Positions 19,561 through 31,671 of a DNA stretch of 64,000 bases are shown in pieces. How positions within the stretch are numbered: position 1 is the first letter of the stretch; each line of letters opens with the position of its first letter. The notes beneath the pieces were generated by a model. The model ran no database searches and had not been told where the DNA came from. It saw only the letters and a program-made list of their open reading frames with translations. The position numbers and the translations under genes were made by a program. Origin of the DNA: Thauera butanivorans NBRC 103042. GTDB lineage: Bacteria; Pseudomonadota; Gammaproteobacteria; Burkholderiales; Rhodocyclaceae. The stretch is taken from contig NZ_BCUG01000029.1 of assembly GCF_001591165.1 (NCBI RefSeq), forward strand, positions 23,206 to 87,205. Reading direction: 5' to 3'.

Positions 19561-20052
19561 ATGACGGTATTCGACTACGTGTTCCTCGGCATCCTGGCCT
19601 TGTCCGCGGCAGTGGGCATGTGGCGCGGCCTGGTCAGCGAGGTCATGGCCGTGATGGCCTGGGTGCTCGCGCTTTTTGCCGCCTGGCGCTATAACGAACA
19701 GGCGGCCCGGGTCTTTGCCGGGCTCATCGCCGAACCCTTGTGGCGGCAGGTGGCCGGCGGTGCGCTGGTCGTCCTCGGGGTGCTGATCCTGACTGCGCTC
19801 GTCCGCTACCTGCTGCGCCAGCTGCTGCATGCCGCGGGCCTGGGGGCGACCGACCGCTTCTTCGGCGCGCTGTTCGGCATCGCGCGTGGCCTGCTGGTGG
19901 CGCTGGTGGTCGTGCTGATCGGCGGCCTCGCCGGTCTGTCCCGTGAACCCTGGTGGACGCAGGCCTTGTTCTCGCCACCGTTGGAAACGGCGGTTCTTGC
20001 CGCCAAACCCTGGCTGCCCGAAGTGGTGGCCGACAAGATTCGATTCAGATAG
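19561..20052 (+). CDS. cvpA: CvpA family inner-membrane protein
   Basis: A 163-aa membrane protein with four hydrophobic segments, starting VFDYVFLGILALSAAVGMWRG, the CvpA family opening. CvpA was named for its role in colicin V production in E. coli and is linked to envelope/bile stress tolerance; its biochemical role is not established. Placed between the SPOR protein and purF exactly as in enteric bacteria, 11 bases before purF. Confidence 0.92.
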   Translation: MTVFDYVFLGILALSAAVGMWRGLVSEVMAVMAWVLALFAAWRYNEQAARVFAGLIAEPLWRQVAGGALVVLGVLILTALVRYLLRQLLHAAGLGATDRFFGALFGIARGLLVALVVVLIGGLAGLSREPWWTQALFSPPLETAVLAAKPWLPEVVADKIRFR

Positions 20053-20063
20053 GCGAAATCCTC

Positions 20064-21599
20064 ATGTGCGGAATTCTCGGAGTCGTCGCGACCTCCCCAG
20101 TCAACCAGCTTCTGTACGACGGTCTTCAGGTGCTGCAGCACCGCGGGCAGGATGCGGCAGGCATCGCCACCGCCGAAGGCGGGCGATTCCACATGCACAA
20201 GGGCTCGGGCCTGGTGCGCGACGTGTTCCGCACGCGCAACATGCGCAACCTCGAAGGCAACTGGGGCATCGGCCACGTCCGCTATCCGACGGCCGGCTCA
20301 GCCTACAACGCCTCGGAAGCACAGCCCTTCTACGTCAATTCGCCCTTCGGCCTGCTGCTGGCGCACAACGGCAACCTGACGAATTCCGATGCGCTCAAGC
20401 GCGAGATCTTCCTGTCCGATCTCCGCCACATCAACACCAGCAGCGATTCCGAAGTGCTGCTGAACGTGCTGGCGCATGAGCTGCAGGCGGCCTGTAATGG
20501 GTTGAAGCTCGACGAGGAGGCTGTGTTCCGTGCCGTGGCCGGCGTCCATCGCCGCTGTCGCGGCGCCTATGGCGTGGTGGTGATGATCTCCGGCTACGGC
20601 CTGCTCGCCTTCCGCGACCCCTACGGCATCCGCCCGATGGTGATCGGCCGCAACGAGGCCGAGGCCGGCACCGAATGGCTGGTGGCGTCCGAGTCGGTGG
20701 CGCTCGACGTGCTCGGCTTCAAGCTGCTGCGCGACGTCGCGCCGGGCGAGGCGGTGCTGATCGACACCGAAGGCAACTTCCACAGTCGCCAGTGCGCCGA
20801 GCAGACCGTGCAGGCGCCGTGCATGTTCGAGTTCGTCTATCTGGCGCGGCCGGATTCGATCATCGACGGCGTGTCGGTGTACGAGTCGCGCATGAAGATG
20901 GGCGAGTACCTCGCCGACAAGATGAAGCGCACGATGCCGCACGTCGATATCGACGTCGTGATCCCGATTCCGGACTCCAGCCGGCCGTCGGCGATGCAGA
21001 TGGCCGAGCGCCTGGGGCTGCCCTACCGCGAAGGCTTCGTCAAGAACCGCTACATCGGCCGGACCTTCATCATGCCGGGACAGGCGACGCGCAAGAAGTC
21101 GGTGCGCCAGAAGCTGAACACCATCCATCAGGAGTTCAGGGGCAAGAGCGTGCTGCTGGTCGACGACTCCATCGTGCGCGGCACGACCAGCAAGGAGATC
21201 GTCAACATGGCGCGGGAAGCCGGCGCGCGGAAGGTTTATCTCGCCTCGGCGGCGCCGCCGGTGCGCCATGCCAACGTCTATGGCATCGACATGCCGACGC
21301 GCGGCGAACTGATCGCATCGGATCGCACCGAGGAGGAAATCTGCCGCGAGATCGGCGCCGACGGCCTGATCTATCAGGATCTCGACGATCTGAAGGCTTC
21401 GGTGCGTGCGCTGAATCCCGCGCTCAGCTTCTTCGAGACGTCCTGCTTCGACGGCTGCTACGTGACCGGCGACATCACCGCCGAATACCTGAACGGCGTC
21501 GAGAACCAGCGCGGCGAGGACAAGCCCGCCAAGGTCGACCTCCACGACGACGAGGGCGGCCAGCTCGACCTCAACCTCGCTTCCGGCTCCGACAACTGA
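20064..21599 (+). CDS. purF: Amidophosphoribosyltransferase
   Basis: First committed enzyme of purine synthesis: PRPP + glutamine to phosphoribosylamine. The 511-aa protein begins MCGILGVVA; Cys2 is the glutaminase nucleophile exposed after Met removal (class II amidotransferase, no propeptide, as in E. coli). LQHRGQDAAGIAT and GHVRYPTAGS belong to the glutaminase half; the PRPP motif LLVDDSIVRGTTS is in the synthase half. The C-terminal YVTGDITAEYL is E. coli-like. Confidence 0.97.
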   Translation: MCGILGVVATSPVNQLLYDGLQVLQHRGQDAAGIATAEGGRFHMHKGSGLVRDVFRTRNMRNLEGNWGIGHVRYPTAGSAYNASEAQPFYVNSPFGLLLAHNGNLTNSDALKREIFLSDLRHINTSSDSEVLLNVLAHELQAACNGLKLDEEAVFRAVAGVHRRCRGAYGVVVMISGYGLLAFRDPYGIRPMVIGRNEAEAGTEWLVASESVALDVLGFKLLRDVAPGEAVLIDTEGNFHSRQCAEQTVQAPCMFEFVYLARPDSIIDGVSVYESRMKMGEYLADKMKRTMPHVDIDVVIPIPDSSRPSAMQMAERLGLPYREGFVKNRYIGRTFIMPGQATRKKSVRQKLNTIHQEFRGKSVLLVDDSIVRGTTSKEIVNMAREAGARKVYLASAAPPVRHANVYGIDMPTRGELIASDRTEEEICREIGADGLIYQDLDDLKASVRALNPALSFFETSCFDGCYVTGDITAEYLNGVENQRGEDKPAKVDLHDDEGGQLDLNLASGSDN

Positions 21600-21622
21600 A
21601 CCGATATCCTCTGCGAACTGCG

Positions 21623-22807
21623 ATGACGCTCCCTGACGATCTTCCCCTTCATCCGGACACGCTGGCAATCCGCTCCGGTATCGAACGCAGCCAGTTCGGC
21701 GAACACGGCGAAGCGATGTACCTGACCTCGAGCTTCGTGTTCGAGAATGCGGCGCAGGCGGCGGCGCGTTTTTCCGGCGAGGAGGAGGGCAACGTCTATG
21801 CCCGTTTCTCGAACCCGACCGTGACCGCGATGCAGACGCGGCTCGCCGCGCTCGAAGGCGCCGAAGCCTGCGTGGCGACGGCGTCCGGCATGTCGGCGAT
21901 CCTGTCGCTGGCGATGGCGACCTTGCAGGCCGGCGATCACATCGTTGCCTCCAACGGCCTGTTCGGCGCCACCCAGCAGTTGTTCGGCGGCATCCTGTCG
22001 AAGTTCGGCATCGAAACCAGCTTCGTGGCGGCGACCGATCTCGATGCCTACCGCAAGGCAGTGAGGCCGCGCACCCGCCTGTTCTTCATCGAGACGCCGT
22101 CCAATCCGCTGACCGAAGTGGTCGACATCGCTGCGGTGGCGGAGATCGCCCACCAGGCCGGCGCACTGCTGGCGGTGGACAACTGCTTCTGTACGCCGGC
22201 CTTGCAGCGTCCGCTGGAGCTCGGCGCGGACGTGGTCGTGCATTCGGCGACCAAGTACCTGGACGGCCAGGGCCGCGTGCTGGGCGGCGCAGTGGCGGGC
22301 CGGAAGGCGATCACCGAAGAAGTGTTCCGCTTCCTGCGCACGGCAGGGCCGACCCTGTCGCCCTTCAACGCCTGGGTGATCTTCAAGGGCCTGGAAACCC
22401 TGCGCATCCGCATGGAAGCGCAGTCGGCCGCGGCGCTGGAACTGGCCCGCTGGCTCGAGACCCAGCCCGGCGTGGCCCGCGTGTATTACCCCGGCCTGCC
22501 TTCGCATCCGCAGCACGAACTGGCGATGCGCCAGCAGAAGTCCGGCGGCGCCATCGTCAGCTTCGACGTCAAGGGCGGGCGCGAGGCGGCATGGAAAGTG
22601 GTCGATTCGACCCGGCTGATCTCGATCACCGCCAACCTCGGCGACACCAAGACGACGATCACTCACCCGGCGACGACCACGCACGGCCGCATCACGGCGG
22701 AAGCACGCGCCGCGGCCGGCATCGGCGACGGCCTGCTGCGCGTTGCGGTGGGACTGGAAGCCGTGGAGGATCTCAAGGCGGATCTGGCGCGGGGGCTGGG
22801 CGGCTGA
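21623..22807 (+). CDS. metZ: O-succinylhomoserine sulfhydrylase
   Basis: PLP enzyme of the Cys/Met metabolism family (394 aa) that joins sulfide to O-succinylhomoserine giving homocysteine. The PLP lysine is K211 in VVHSATKYLDGQGRV. The features YLTSSFVFENAAQAAARFSG and SNPTVTAMQTRLAALEG and the position after purF match MetZ of betaproteobacteria and Pseudomonas. Cystathionine gamma-synthase is the close alternative by fold. Starts 23 bases after purF. Confidence 0.92.
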   Translation: MTLPDDLPLHPDTLAIRSGIERSQFGEHGEAMYLTSSFVFENAAQAAARFSGEEEGNVYARFSNPTVTAMQTRLAALEGAEACVATASGMSAILSLAMATLQAGDHIVASNGLFGATQQLFGGILSKFGIETSFVAATDLDAYRKAVRPRTRLFFIETPSNPLTEVVDIAAVAEIAHQAGALLAVDNCFCTPALQRPLELGADVVVHSATKYLDGQGRVLGGAVAGRKAITEEVFRFLRTAGPTLSPFNAWVIFKGLETLRIRMEAQSAAALELARWLETQPGVARVYYPGLPSHPQHELAMRQQKSGGAIVSFDVKGGREAAWKVVDSTRLISITANLGDTKTTITHPATTTHGRITAEARAAAGIGDGLLRVAVGLEAVEDLKADLARGLGG

Positions 22808-22832
22808 ACGCCAGCCTTCTGCACCAATGCCT

Positions 22833-22870
22833 GCCAACGGCTCCGTGTTGCGGAGCCGTTGGCTCGTTTA
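22833..22870 (+). terminator. Probable terminator after metZ
   Basis: GCCAACGGCTCCG (22833-22845) and CGGAGCCGTTGGC (22851-22863) form a perfect 13-bp stem with loop TGTTG, followed by TCGTTT. The T-run is short but stem strength and position 25 bases after the metZ stop make it the likely end of the long truA-to-metZ transcript. The remainder of the gap to 23005 shows nothing recognisable. Confidence 0.7.
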
Positions 22871-23004
22871 CAGGCCGCCAGTCGCCGGCGCTCGAGCCGT
22901 GTGCGGCACTCGGGGGGCATGGCAAGTCCTGCATCCGCACCACACGGCGGCATCAAACGGCTGGCGTCCGGCTTCCATGCTCGTTCTTGCTACTTGCGCC
23001 TCGC

Positions 23005-23628
23005 CTAAGGATTCGCCGGAGCATTCTTTTCCAGCATTCCGGCCATTGCGCCATCCACCGCCACCGTGGCGACGAATCCACGTTCCAGATAGACCCAGAG
23101 CAGGAAGGGGATCAGCGTGGGGAAGAGCAGGAAGCCGAGCTGGTATGCCAGGCCGAACAGATTGGCGTGGAGCGGGGTGAAGCGGGTGACGGAGGAGGTC
23201 AGGTTCGCCATGTGCACGGCGACGTCGACGAGCCAGTCGAAGCTGATTCCCCAGGCCTGGAAGGGCAGCATGGCGAGCAGGCCGACGGGGAATTTCCACC
23301 AGATGCCTTTGGCGCGGGACGCCAGCAGCAGGGCCAGGAACAGGGGTGGGCCGTAGCAATAGGTCAGGGCGCGGACTTCCGGCGTCAGCGTGCCCATGCG
23401 GCCATCCTCGGCGAAGATCGTGATGCGGGTGAGCAGCACCACCATGTTGCCTTCCTGCTCGACGCCTGCCACCCAGGACGGAAAGAAGAACTCCATTGCA
23501 TGGCCGGCCAGCCAGCTTGCGGGCAGGGCGAAAACCTCACGTTGCCAGTACCAGATGCTCAGCAGCACGCCGAGCCACAACAGGGCGCGGACGAAGAGCC
23601 CGCCGATGATGCTGAACGGACTAGGCAA
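23005..23628 (-). CDS. Exosortase H-associated membrane protein
   Basis: A membrane protein of about 207 aa with several hydrophobic segments (LFVRALLWLGVLLSIWYW near the N-terminus, PPLFLALLLASRA, FPVGLLAMLPFQAW, LGFLLFPTLIPFLLWVYLE near the C-terminus). Position directly after the exosortase and general character match the partner protein that accompanies exosortase H. No catalytic motif is visible. It starts with TTG; TTG at 23628 is preferred over 23634 because GGGAG is 7 bases upstream. It overlaps the exosortase gene by 8 bases. Confidence 0.7.
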   Translation of the reverse strand: MPSPFSIIGGLFVRALLWLGVLLSIWYWQREVFALPASWLAGHAMEFFFPSWVAGVEQEGNMVVLLTRITIFAEDGRMGTLTPEVRALTYCYGPPLFLALLLASRAKGIWWKFPVGLLAMLPFQAWGISFDWLVDVAVHMANLTSSVTRFTPLHANLFGLAYQLGFLLFPTLIPFLLWVYLERGFVATVAVDGAMAGMLEKNAPANP

Positions 23629-24127
23629 GGGCAAGCTCCCGGGAGGCTTCGCTACGGGCGACCTGGCGTACCCAGATCAGCCAGACGATCAGCACGTCGA
23701 GCATGATGAGTGCCTGCCACAGATAGAGGTGGGCGAATTCGAAAGCTTCGTGGTTCCAGGCGGCGAGGTAGAACAGGGTGATGACCCGGAGGATGTTGAC
23801 TGCCTGGATGGCGGCAAAGCCGGCGACGATGCCGATGAGCCGAATTCTCCAGCCGGCCGGGTAGGCGAGGATGGCAGCGCTCAGGATGATGCAGGCTTCG
23901 ATGCCGTTGCAGCCCGCTTCGATCGACACGCCGATGCCGGAAGTGGCGTGCATCAGCACCTTGTCGTACGCGATCACGCCGGGATCGAAGAAGGACACCA
24001 GTGTGGCGCTGATTCTGGCGAGCAGGAAAGTCCAGGGCGTGACCAGAGCCTCCTGCACCGGCTTGGTCAGCTCCAGTGCAAACAGCCCGACGAGCAGCGC
24101 GACGAAGATGGCGATGAAACGGAACAT
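23621..24127 (-). CDS. xrtH: Exosortase H (IPTLxxWG-CTERM sorting transpeptidase)
   Basis: A compact 168-aa polytopic membrane protein of the exosortase/archaeosortase family. The catalytic triad is readable: Cys73 in EAGCNGIEA, Arg114 in NILRVITLFY and His133 in FEFAHLYLWQ. The short single-domain form and its dedicated partner protein downstream fit exosortase H, which processes proteins bearing a C-terminal IPTLxxWG-TM-Arg sorting tail. No such substrate is encoded in the window. Start ATG 24127 is preceded by AAGGAA. It follows lpxH by 14 bases, so it is likely transcribed with lpxH. Confidence 0.85.
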   Translation of the reverse strand: MFRFIAIFVALLVGLFALELTKPVQEALVTPWTFLLARISATLVSFFDPGVIAYDKVLMHATSGIGVSIEAGCNGIEACIILSAAILAYPAGWRIRLIGIVAGFAAIQAVNILRVITLFYLAAWNHEAFEFAHLYLWQALIMLDVLIVWLIWVRQVARSEASRELALA

Positions 24128-24141
24128 GGGTGACGTTTCCT

Positions 24142-24870
24142 TCAACTCGGGTGGTATTCGCTGGTGCTGAGCTGCTGGCCGTCGAAGGCCAGATGAGGCG
24201 CCGAGCCGTGCCAGTCGGCGAGCACATGGCGCGAGCAGGCATGGCCGTCGATCTGGATGCGGTGGTGCGCTGGACGATGGGTGTGACCGTGGATCAAGGT
24301 CGGGTAGTGGTGCGCGCGCAGCAGCGCGGCGACTGCATCGGCATTGACGTCCATGATCTCCATCGACTTCCGGGCGTTTTCGGCGGTGCTGAGCCGGCGC
24401 AGGTTGTCGATCAGCGCCTTGCGCTCGCTCAGTGGCCGGGCGAGGAAGGCGGCCTGCCAAGCCGGATCGCGCACCTGGGCACGGTAGGCCTGATAGGCGG
24501 CATCGTCGGTGCAGAGGATGTCGCCGTGGCTGAGTAGCAGCCGGCTGTCGCCGGTCTGGAGCAGCCATGGGTCGGGCAGGATGTCCATGCCGGCGCGGGC
24601 GGCGTAGTCGGCGCCGAGCAGGAAGTCGCGGTTGCCTGGCATGAAATGGATCGCGGTGCCGGCGCGGGCAGTGGCGGCCAATGCGCTGGCGATGTCGCGG
24701 TTGAGCGGTGCGTCGCCGTCATCGTCGCCGGCCCAGTATTCGAACAGGTCGCCGAGAATGTAGAGTGCCCGGGCTTCGCGCGCCGGCCCGGCCAGAAACG
24801 CGAGAAAGGCTGCCACGGTTTCCGGATGATCTTCCGATAGATGAAGATCGGAGATGAAGAGTAGTCGCAC
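24142..24870 (-). CDS. lpxH: UDP-2,3-diacylglucosamine diphosphatase
   Basis: Peripheral inner-face enzyme of lipid A synthesis releasing UMP to give lipid X. The 242-aa calcineurin-like phosphoesterase shows all metal motifs in order: FISDLHLSEDH, GDLFEYWAGDD, PGNRDFLLG, LSHGDILCTDD and HGHTHRP. Translation starts at GTG (24870) with a weak Shine-Dalgarno. Neighbours upstream are ppiB and ppiA on the same strand. Confidence 0.96.
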   Translation of the reverse strand: MRLLFISDLHLSEDHPETVAAFLAFLAGPAREARALYILGDLFEYWAGDDDGDAPLNRDIASALAATARAGTAIHFMPGNRDFLLGADYAARAGMDILPDPWLLQTGDSRLLLSHGDILCTDDAAYQAYRAQVRDPAWQAAFLARPLSERKALIDNLRRLSTAENARKSMEIMDVNADAVAALLRAHHYPTLIHGHTHRPAHHRIQIDGHACSRHVLADWHGSAPHLAFDGQQLSTSEYHPS

Positions 24871-24939
24871 GGGCCGGTCTCGTCCTGGCCGGACGTCCGG
24901 CCAGGGGTGTCAAACGACAGTAGGGATCGGACGCGGGTT

Positions 24940-25434
24940 TCAGACCACTTCGGCGCGTTCGATGATCACGTCTTCCTTCGGCACGTCCTGGTGGAAGCCG
25001 CTGGAGCCGGTCTTGACCTTGCGGATCGCGTCGACCACGTCCATGCCTTCGCTGACCTTGCCGAACACGCAGTAGCCCCAGCCTTGCGGGTCGGGCGAGC
25101 GGAAGTTCAGGAAGTCGTTGTCGGCGACGTTGATGAAGAACTGGGCGGTGGCCGAGTGCGGCGCCTGGGTGCGGGCCATGGCGATGGTGCCGCGCTCGTT
25201 CTTGAGGCCGTTGTCGGCTTCGTTCTTGATCTGCTCGCCGGTCGGCTTCTGGTCCATGCCCGGGGTGAAGCCGCCGCCCTGGATCATGAAGCCGTCGATG
25301 ACGCGGTGGAAGATGGTGTTGTCGTAGTGGCCGGCCTCGACGTAGGCGATGAAGTTGGCCACCGTCTGCGGCGCCTTGTCGGCGTCGAGTTCGAGGGTGA
25401 TGACGCCGTGGTTGGTATGCAGCTTGACTGCCAT
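24940..25434 (-). CDS. ppiB: Cytoplasmic peptidyl-prolyl cis-trans isomerase B (cyclophilin)
   Basis: Cyclophilin-type proline isomerase, 164 aa without signal peptide, hence cytoplasmic. The active-site residues are in [15 protein letters not shown], the [18 protein letters not shown] stretch and [18 protein letters not shown] is 8 bases before the ATG. It lies 42 bases after the paralogous periplasmic cyclophilin gene; the two share about the same core, pointing to an old tandem duplication. Confidence 0.95.
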   Translation of the reverse strand: MAVKLHTNHGVITLELDADKAPQTVANFIAYVEAGHYDNTIFHRVIDGFMIQGGGFTPGMDQKPTGEQIKNEADNGLKNERGTIAMARTQAPHSATAQFFINVADNDFLNFRSPDPQGWGYCVFGKVSEGMDVVDAIRKVKTGSSGFHQDVPKEDVIIERAEVV

Positions 25435-25476
25435 GTGCTGTTCTCCTGGGGAAAGCTGTTGGGGATGCAGGCGTGC

Positions 25477-26070
25477 TTACTTGCCCGCTTTCTTCGGCGC
25501 TGCGTTCTCGAGCACGCTCGCGCTCTCGATGACGACCGCCTCGACGGGCACGTTCTGGTGGAAGCCGCGGTTGGCGGTCTGCACCTTGGCGATCTTGTCG
25601 ACCACGTCCATGCCCTTGACGACCTTGCCGAACACCGCGTAGCCCCAGCCGTCGCGCGAGGGATAGTCGAGGAAGGTGTTGGGCACCAGGTTGATGAAGA
25701 ACTGTGCGCTGGCCGAATGCGGATCGGCGGTGCGGGCCATCGCCAGCGTGCCGCGCTCGTTCTTGAGGCCGTTCTTGGCTTCGTTCTCGATCGGCGCGCG
25801 GGTGCTCTTCTGTTTCAGGTCGGCATCGAAGCCGCCGCCCTGGACCATGAAGCCGTCGATGACGCGGTGGAACACGGTGCCGTCGTAGAAGCCGTCCTTG
25901 ACGTACTGGACGAAGTTCTCGGCGGACTTGGGTGCCTTGTCGGCGAAGACTTCGACGACGATCTCGCCCTGGTTGGTCTTGAGCTCGACCATGGGGTTGG
26001 CGGCAAGGGCGCCGAGGCTGGTCAGGGCGGTCGATGCCAGCGCGGCAAAGGCGATCAGGTGCTTTTTCAT
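25477..26070 (-). CDS. ppiA: Periplasmic peptidyl-prolyl cis-trans isomerase (cyclophilin)
   Basis: A 197-aa cyclophilin with a clear Sec signal peptide ([20 protein letters not shown], then cleavage after ALA), so it acts in the periplasm. The catalytic segment [15 protein letters not shown] and [18 protein letters not shown] are intact. First gene of the leftward ppiA-ppiB-lpxH-xrtH group; its start at 26070 is divergent from cysS with 219 bases between them. GGAG of GGAGATTCC precedes the ATG. Confidence 0.94.
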   Translation of the reverse strand: MKKHLIAFAALASTALTSLGALAANPMVELKTNQGEIVVEVFADKAPKSAENFVQYVKDGFYDGTVFHRVIDGFMVQGGGFDADLKQKSTRAPIENEAKNGLKNERGTLAMARTADPHSASAQFFINLVPNTFLDYPSRDGWGYAVFGKVVKGMDVVDKIAKVQTANRGFHQNVPVEAVVIESASVLENAAPKKAGK

Positions 26071-26289
26071 GGAATCTCCGGTGCGCGGCCGTGGTGGCCG
26101 GATGGGCGGCGGACGTCGTGGCGGCCGGGAAAATGGCAGGCATTGCGGCCGTGGTATATTTGCGGCCTTCGACTGCCGGCCCGGCGCCTGGGTGACGCGG
26201 GATTCTAGCAACAAGCACCCCCCCCTCACAATTGCGCCGCCGACGAACCGGTTTTCAACCGATCTTCCCCACCGTTTTTCCATTCGCCG

Positions 26290-27675
26290 ATGCTTTCCAT
26301 CTACAACACCCTGACGCGCAGCAAGGAAGTCTTCACCCCGATCGAGCCCGGCAAGGTCCGCATGTACGTGTGCGGCATGACGGTGTATGACTTCTGTCAC
26401 CTCGGCCATGCGCGCGTGATGGTGGTGTTCGACATGGTGGCGCGCTGGCTGCGGGCCAGCGGGCTGGATGTGAACTACGTGCGCAACATCACCGACATCG
26501 ACGACAAGATCATCCGCCGGGCGCAGGAGAACGGCGAGTCGATCCGCCAGTTGACCGACCGCTTCATCGCCGCGATGCACGAGGACGCCGACGCCCTCGG
26601 CGTGCTGCGCCCGGACCACGAGCCGCGCGCCACCGACTACGTCGTCCAGATGCAGAGCCTGATCTCGCGCCTCGAGCAGAAAGGCCTGGCCTACGTCGCC
26701 GCCAACCGCGACGTCTGCTACGCGGTGCGCAAGTTCGACGGCTACGGCAAGCTGTCGGGCAAGTCGCTCGACGAGCTGCGTGCCGGCGAGCGGGTGGATG
26801 TCGCCCAGGACAAGAACGATCCGCTCGATTTCGTGCTGTGGAAGCATGCCAAGGCCGAGGAGCCGGGCGAGGTGAAGTGGGATTCGCCCTGGGGTGCCGG
26901 CCGTCCGGGCTGGCACATCGAATGCTCGGCGATGAGTTCAGAACTGCTCGGCGACCATTTCGACATCCACGGCGGCGGCATGGACCTGCAGTTCCCGCAC
27001 CACGAGAACGAGATCGCCCAGTCCGAAGGCGCGCACGGCCACGCCTTCGTCAATTACTGGATGCACAACGGCTTCGTGCGTGTCGACGACGAGAAGATGT
27101 CGAAGTCGCTCGGCAATTTCTTCACCATCCGCGAAGTGCTGCAGCAGTACGACGCCGAAGTGGTGCGCTTCTTCATCCTGCGCGCCCACTATCGCAGCGC
27201 GCTGAACTACTCGGATGCGCACCTCGAGGATGCGCGCAGCGCGCTGACGCGGCTCTACACCGCATTGAAGAACGTGCCGGCCGAAGGCGAGGGCGAAGTC
27301 GATTGGAACGAAGCTCATGCGAGGCGCTTCCGCGCGGCGATGGACGACGACTTCAACACGGCCGAAGCGATGGCGGTGCTGTTCGAACTGGCCAACGAGG
27401 TCAATCGCAGCGCGTCGCCGGGGCTGGCGCGGCAACTGAAGGCGCTGGGCGCCGTGCTCGGCCTGCTGCAGCGCGATCCGGTGGCTTTCCTGCAGGCGGG
27501 TACGCCGGATGCCGGCGGGCTCGACGCTGCGGCGATCGAAGCACGGATTGCTGCGCGTGCCGCGGCGAAGAAGAACAGGGACTACGCCGAAGCCGACCGC
27601 ATCCGTGCCGAACTGGCCGAAGCCGGCGTCGTGCTGGAGGACGGCGCGGGCGGCACGACCTGGCGCCGCGCCTGA
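26290..27675 (+). CDS. cysS: Cysteinyl-tRNA synthetase
   Basis: Class I aminoacyl-tRNA synthetase, 461 aa, as in E. coli (461). The zinc/ATP site begins [19 protein letters not shown] (HIGH-type motif), the KMSKS loop is [13 protein letters not shown], and the remaining zinc ligands are in HIECSAMSS and [11 protein letters not shown]. The ATG is the first codon of the conserved [12 protein letters not shown] start. A bidirectional terminator follows. Confidence 0.97.
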   Translation: MLSIYNTLTRSKEVFTPIEPGKVRMYVCGMTVYDFCHLGHARVMVVFDMVARWLRASGLDVNYVRNITDIDDKIIRRAQENGESIRQLTDRFIAAMHEDADALGVLRPDHEPRATDYVVQMQSLISRLEQKGLAYVAANRDVCYAVRKFDGYGKLSGKSLDELRAGERVDVAQDKNDPLDFVLWKHAKAEEPGEVKWDSPWGAGRPGWHIECSAMSSELLGDHFDIHGGGMDLQFPHHENEIAQSEGAHGHAFVNYWMHNGFVRVDDEKMSKSLGNFFTIREVLQQYDAEVVRFFILRAHYRSALNYSDAHLEDARSALTRLYTALKNVPAEGEGEVDWNEAHARRFRAAMDDDFNTAEAMAVLFELANEVNRSASPGLARQLKALGAVLGLLQRDPVAFLQAGTPDAGGLDAAAIEARIAARAAAKKNRDYAEADRIRAELAEAGVVLEDGAGGTTWRRA

Positions 27676-27711
27676 GCGGTGCCTCGTCGGGGCGGAAGGG
27701 CCCCGATGATG

Positions 27712-27751
27712 AAAAAAATGGCCCGCCATCGGAGTGATGGCGGGTCATTTT
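27712..27751. terminator. Bidirectional terminator between cysS and dnaJ
   Basis: Arms AATGGCCCGCCATC (27717-27730) and GATGGCGGGTCATT (27736-27749) pair over 14 positions (one G-T) around loop GGAGT. The plus strand continues TTTT for cysS; the minus strand reads a run of seven T (complement of A at 27712-27718) for dnaJ. It therefore ends both convergent transcripts. Confidence 0.9.
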
Positions 27752-27787
27752 CATGCCTGGACAGGCGGCGCTGCGCGCCGCCAGGGT

Positions 27788-28903
<1,116 letters not shown>

Positions 28904-28933
28904 GTTGCTTCGCTCAGTCTGGTATCACGCAAA

Positions 28934-28975
28934 GGCCGAGCCGGCGCCGGAGCAGGGCTCCGGCGGGGCTCGGCC
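28934..28975 (-). terminator. Large hairpin between dnaK and dnaJ
   Basis: Nested arms: GGCCGAGC (28934-28941) with GCTCGGCC (28968-28975), and GCCGGAGC (28946-28953) with GCTCCGGC (28957-28964), loop AGG, small internal loop. Read in the dnaK direction the stem is followed by TTTGCGT, so it may terminate part of the transcription or protect the dnaK message 3' end, setting dnaK above dnaJ. Confidence 0.55.
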
Positions 28976-28999
28976 GAGAAGGATTCGCCAGAGTGACGA

Positions 29000-30928
<1,929 letters not shown>

Positions 30929-31001
30929 GAAAGTTCCTTTGTCTTCTGACTTTGTTTTCTGAATGTGCTGGCGGAGCGGCGCCGCCGTCCGGTCTGGTTC
31001 G

Positions 31002-31030
31002 AATATGGGGTGGTGCGGCAGCGTTTCAAG
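31002..31030 (-). promoter_or_regulatory. Heat-shock (sigma-32) promoter for dnaK
   Basis: On the minus strand CTTGAAA (31030-31024), 13 bases, then CCCCATATT (31010-31002). This is an essentially perfect match to the RpoH consensus CTTGAAA-N(13-14)-CCCCATnT. It lies in the grpE-dnaK gap, so dnaK has its own heat-shock start besides read-through from grpE. Confidence 0.88.
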
Positions 31031-31066
31031 CCGCCGCGTGCAGATTGCTCGCTGGTTCGGCCGCCC

Positions 31067-31633
31067 TTACTGTTCCTTCGCCTTGGCGACCATCACCAGC
31101 GCCGGGCGGATGACGCGTTCGTTGAGCAGGTAGCCCTTCTGCAGCACGGTGACGACGGTGTTGGGTTCGGCATCCGCCTCGACGGTGCTGATCGCCTGGT
31201 GCTTGTTCGGGTCGAACTTCTGGCCGAGCGGATTCTCTTCCGCCAGGTTGGCGCCTTCGAAGGCGGCGACGAGTTGCTTCAGCGTCAGTTCGACGCCTTC
31301 GCGCAGATTCTCGAGGGTCTGGTTTTCCACCGCGAGTGCGGCTTCGAGGCTGTCCTTGACCGGCAGCATCGCGCTGGCGAACTTCTCGGCGGCGAACTTG
31401 CCGGCCTTGACGATGTCCTCCTGCGCGCGGCGGCGGACGTTCTCGGTCTCGGCCTTGGCGCGCAGCCAGGCGTCATGATGCTCGGCGGCCTTCAGTTCGG
31501 CCTGGCGCAGGCTCTCTTCCAGGCTGGGCAGGGTGTCCGGCTTGTTCTCTTCGGTGTCCTGCGCGGCCGCTGCGGGAGCGGCCTGCTGTCCGGTTTCCGG
31601 AATGGCGTTTGGATTCTGGCTCAGGTCCTGCAT
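31067..31633 (-). CDS. grpE: Nucleotide exchange factor GrpE
   Basis: Releases ADP from DnaK. The 188-aa protein has a charged low-complexity N-terminus, a long helix ([20 protein letters not shown], then [16 protein letters not shown]) for dimerisation, and the beta-domain ending in [21 protein letters not shown], the GrpE signature. ATG 31633 is chosen because AGGGAG lies 9 bases upstream; the frame is open further upstream but that part has no family resemblance and would overlap the heat-shock promoter. Confidence 0.95.
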   Translation of the reverse strand: MQDLSQNPNAIPETGQQAAPAAAAQDTEENKPDTLPSLEESLRQAELKAAEHHDAWLRAKAETENVRRRAQEDIVKAGKFAAEKFASAMLPVKDSLEAALAVENQTLENLREGVELTLKQLVAAFEGANLAEENPLGQKFDPNKHQAISTVEADAEPNTVVTVLQKGYLLNERVIRPALVMVAKAKEQ

Positions 31634-31671
31634 GGGTTCTTGCTCCCTGTTGATGGCTGTTCCTGGCCGGC

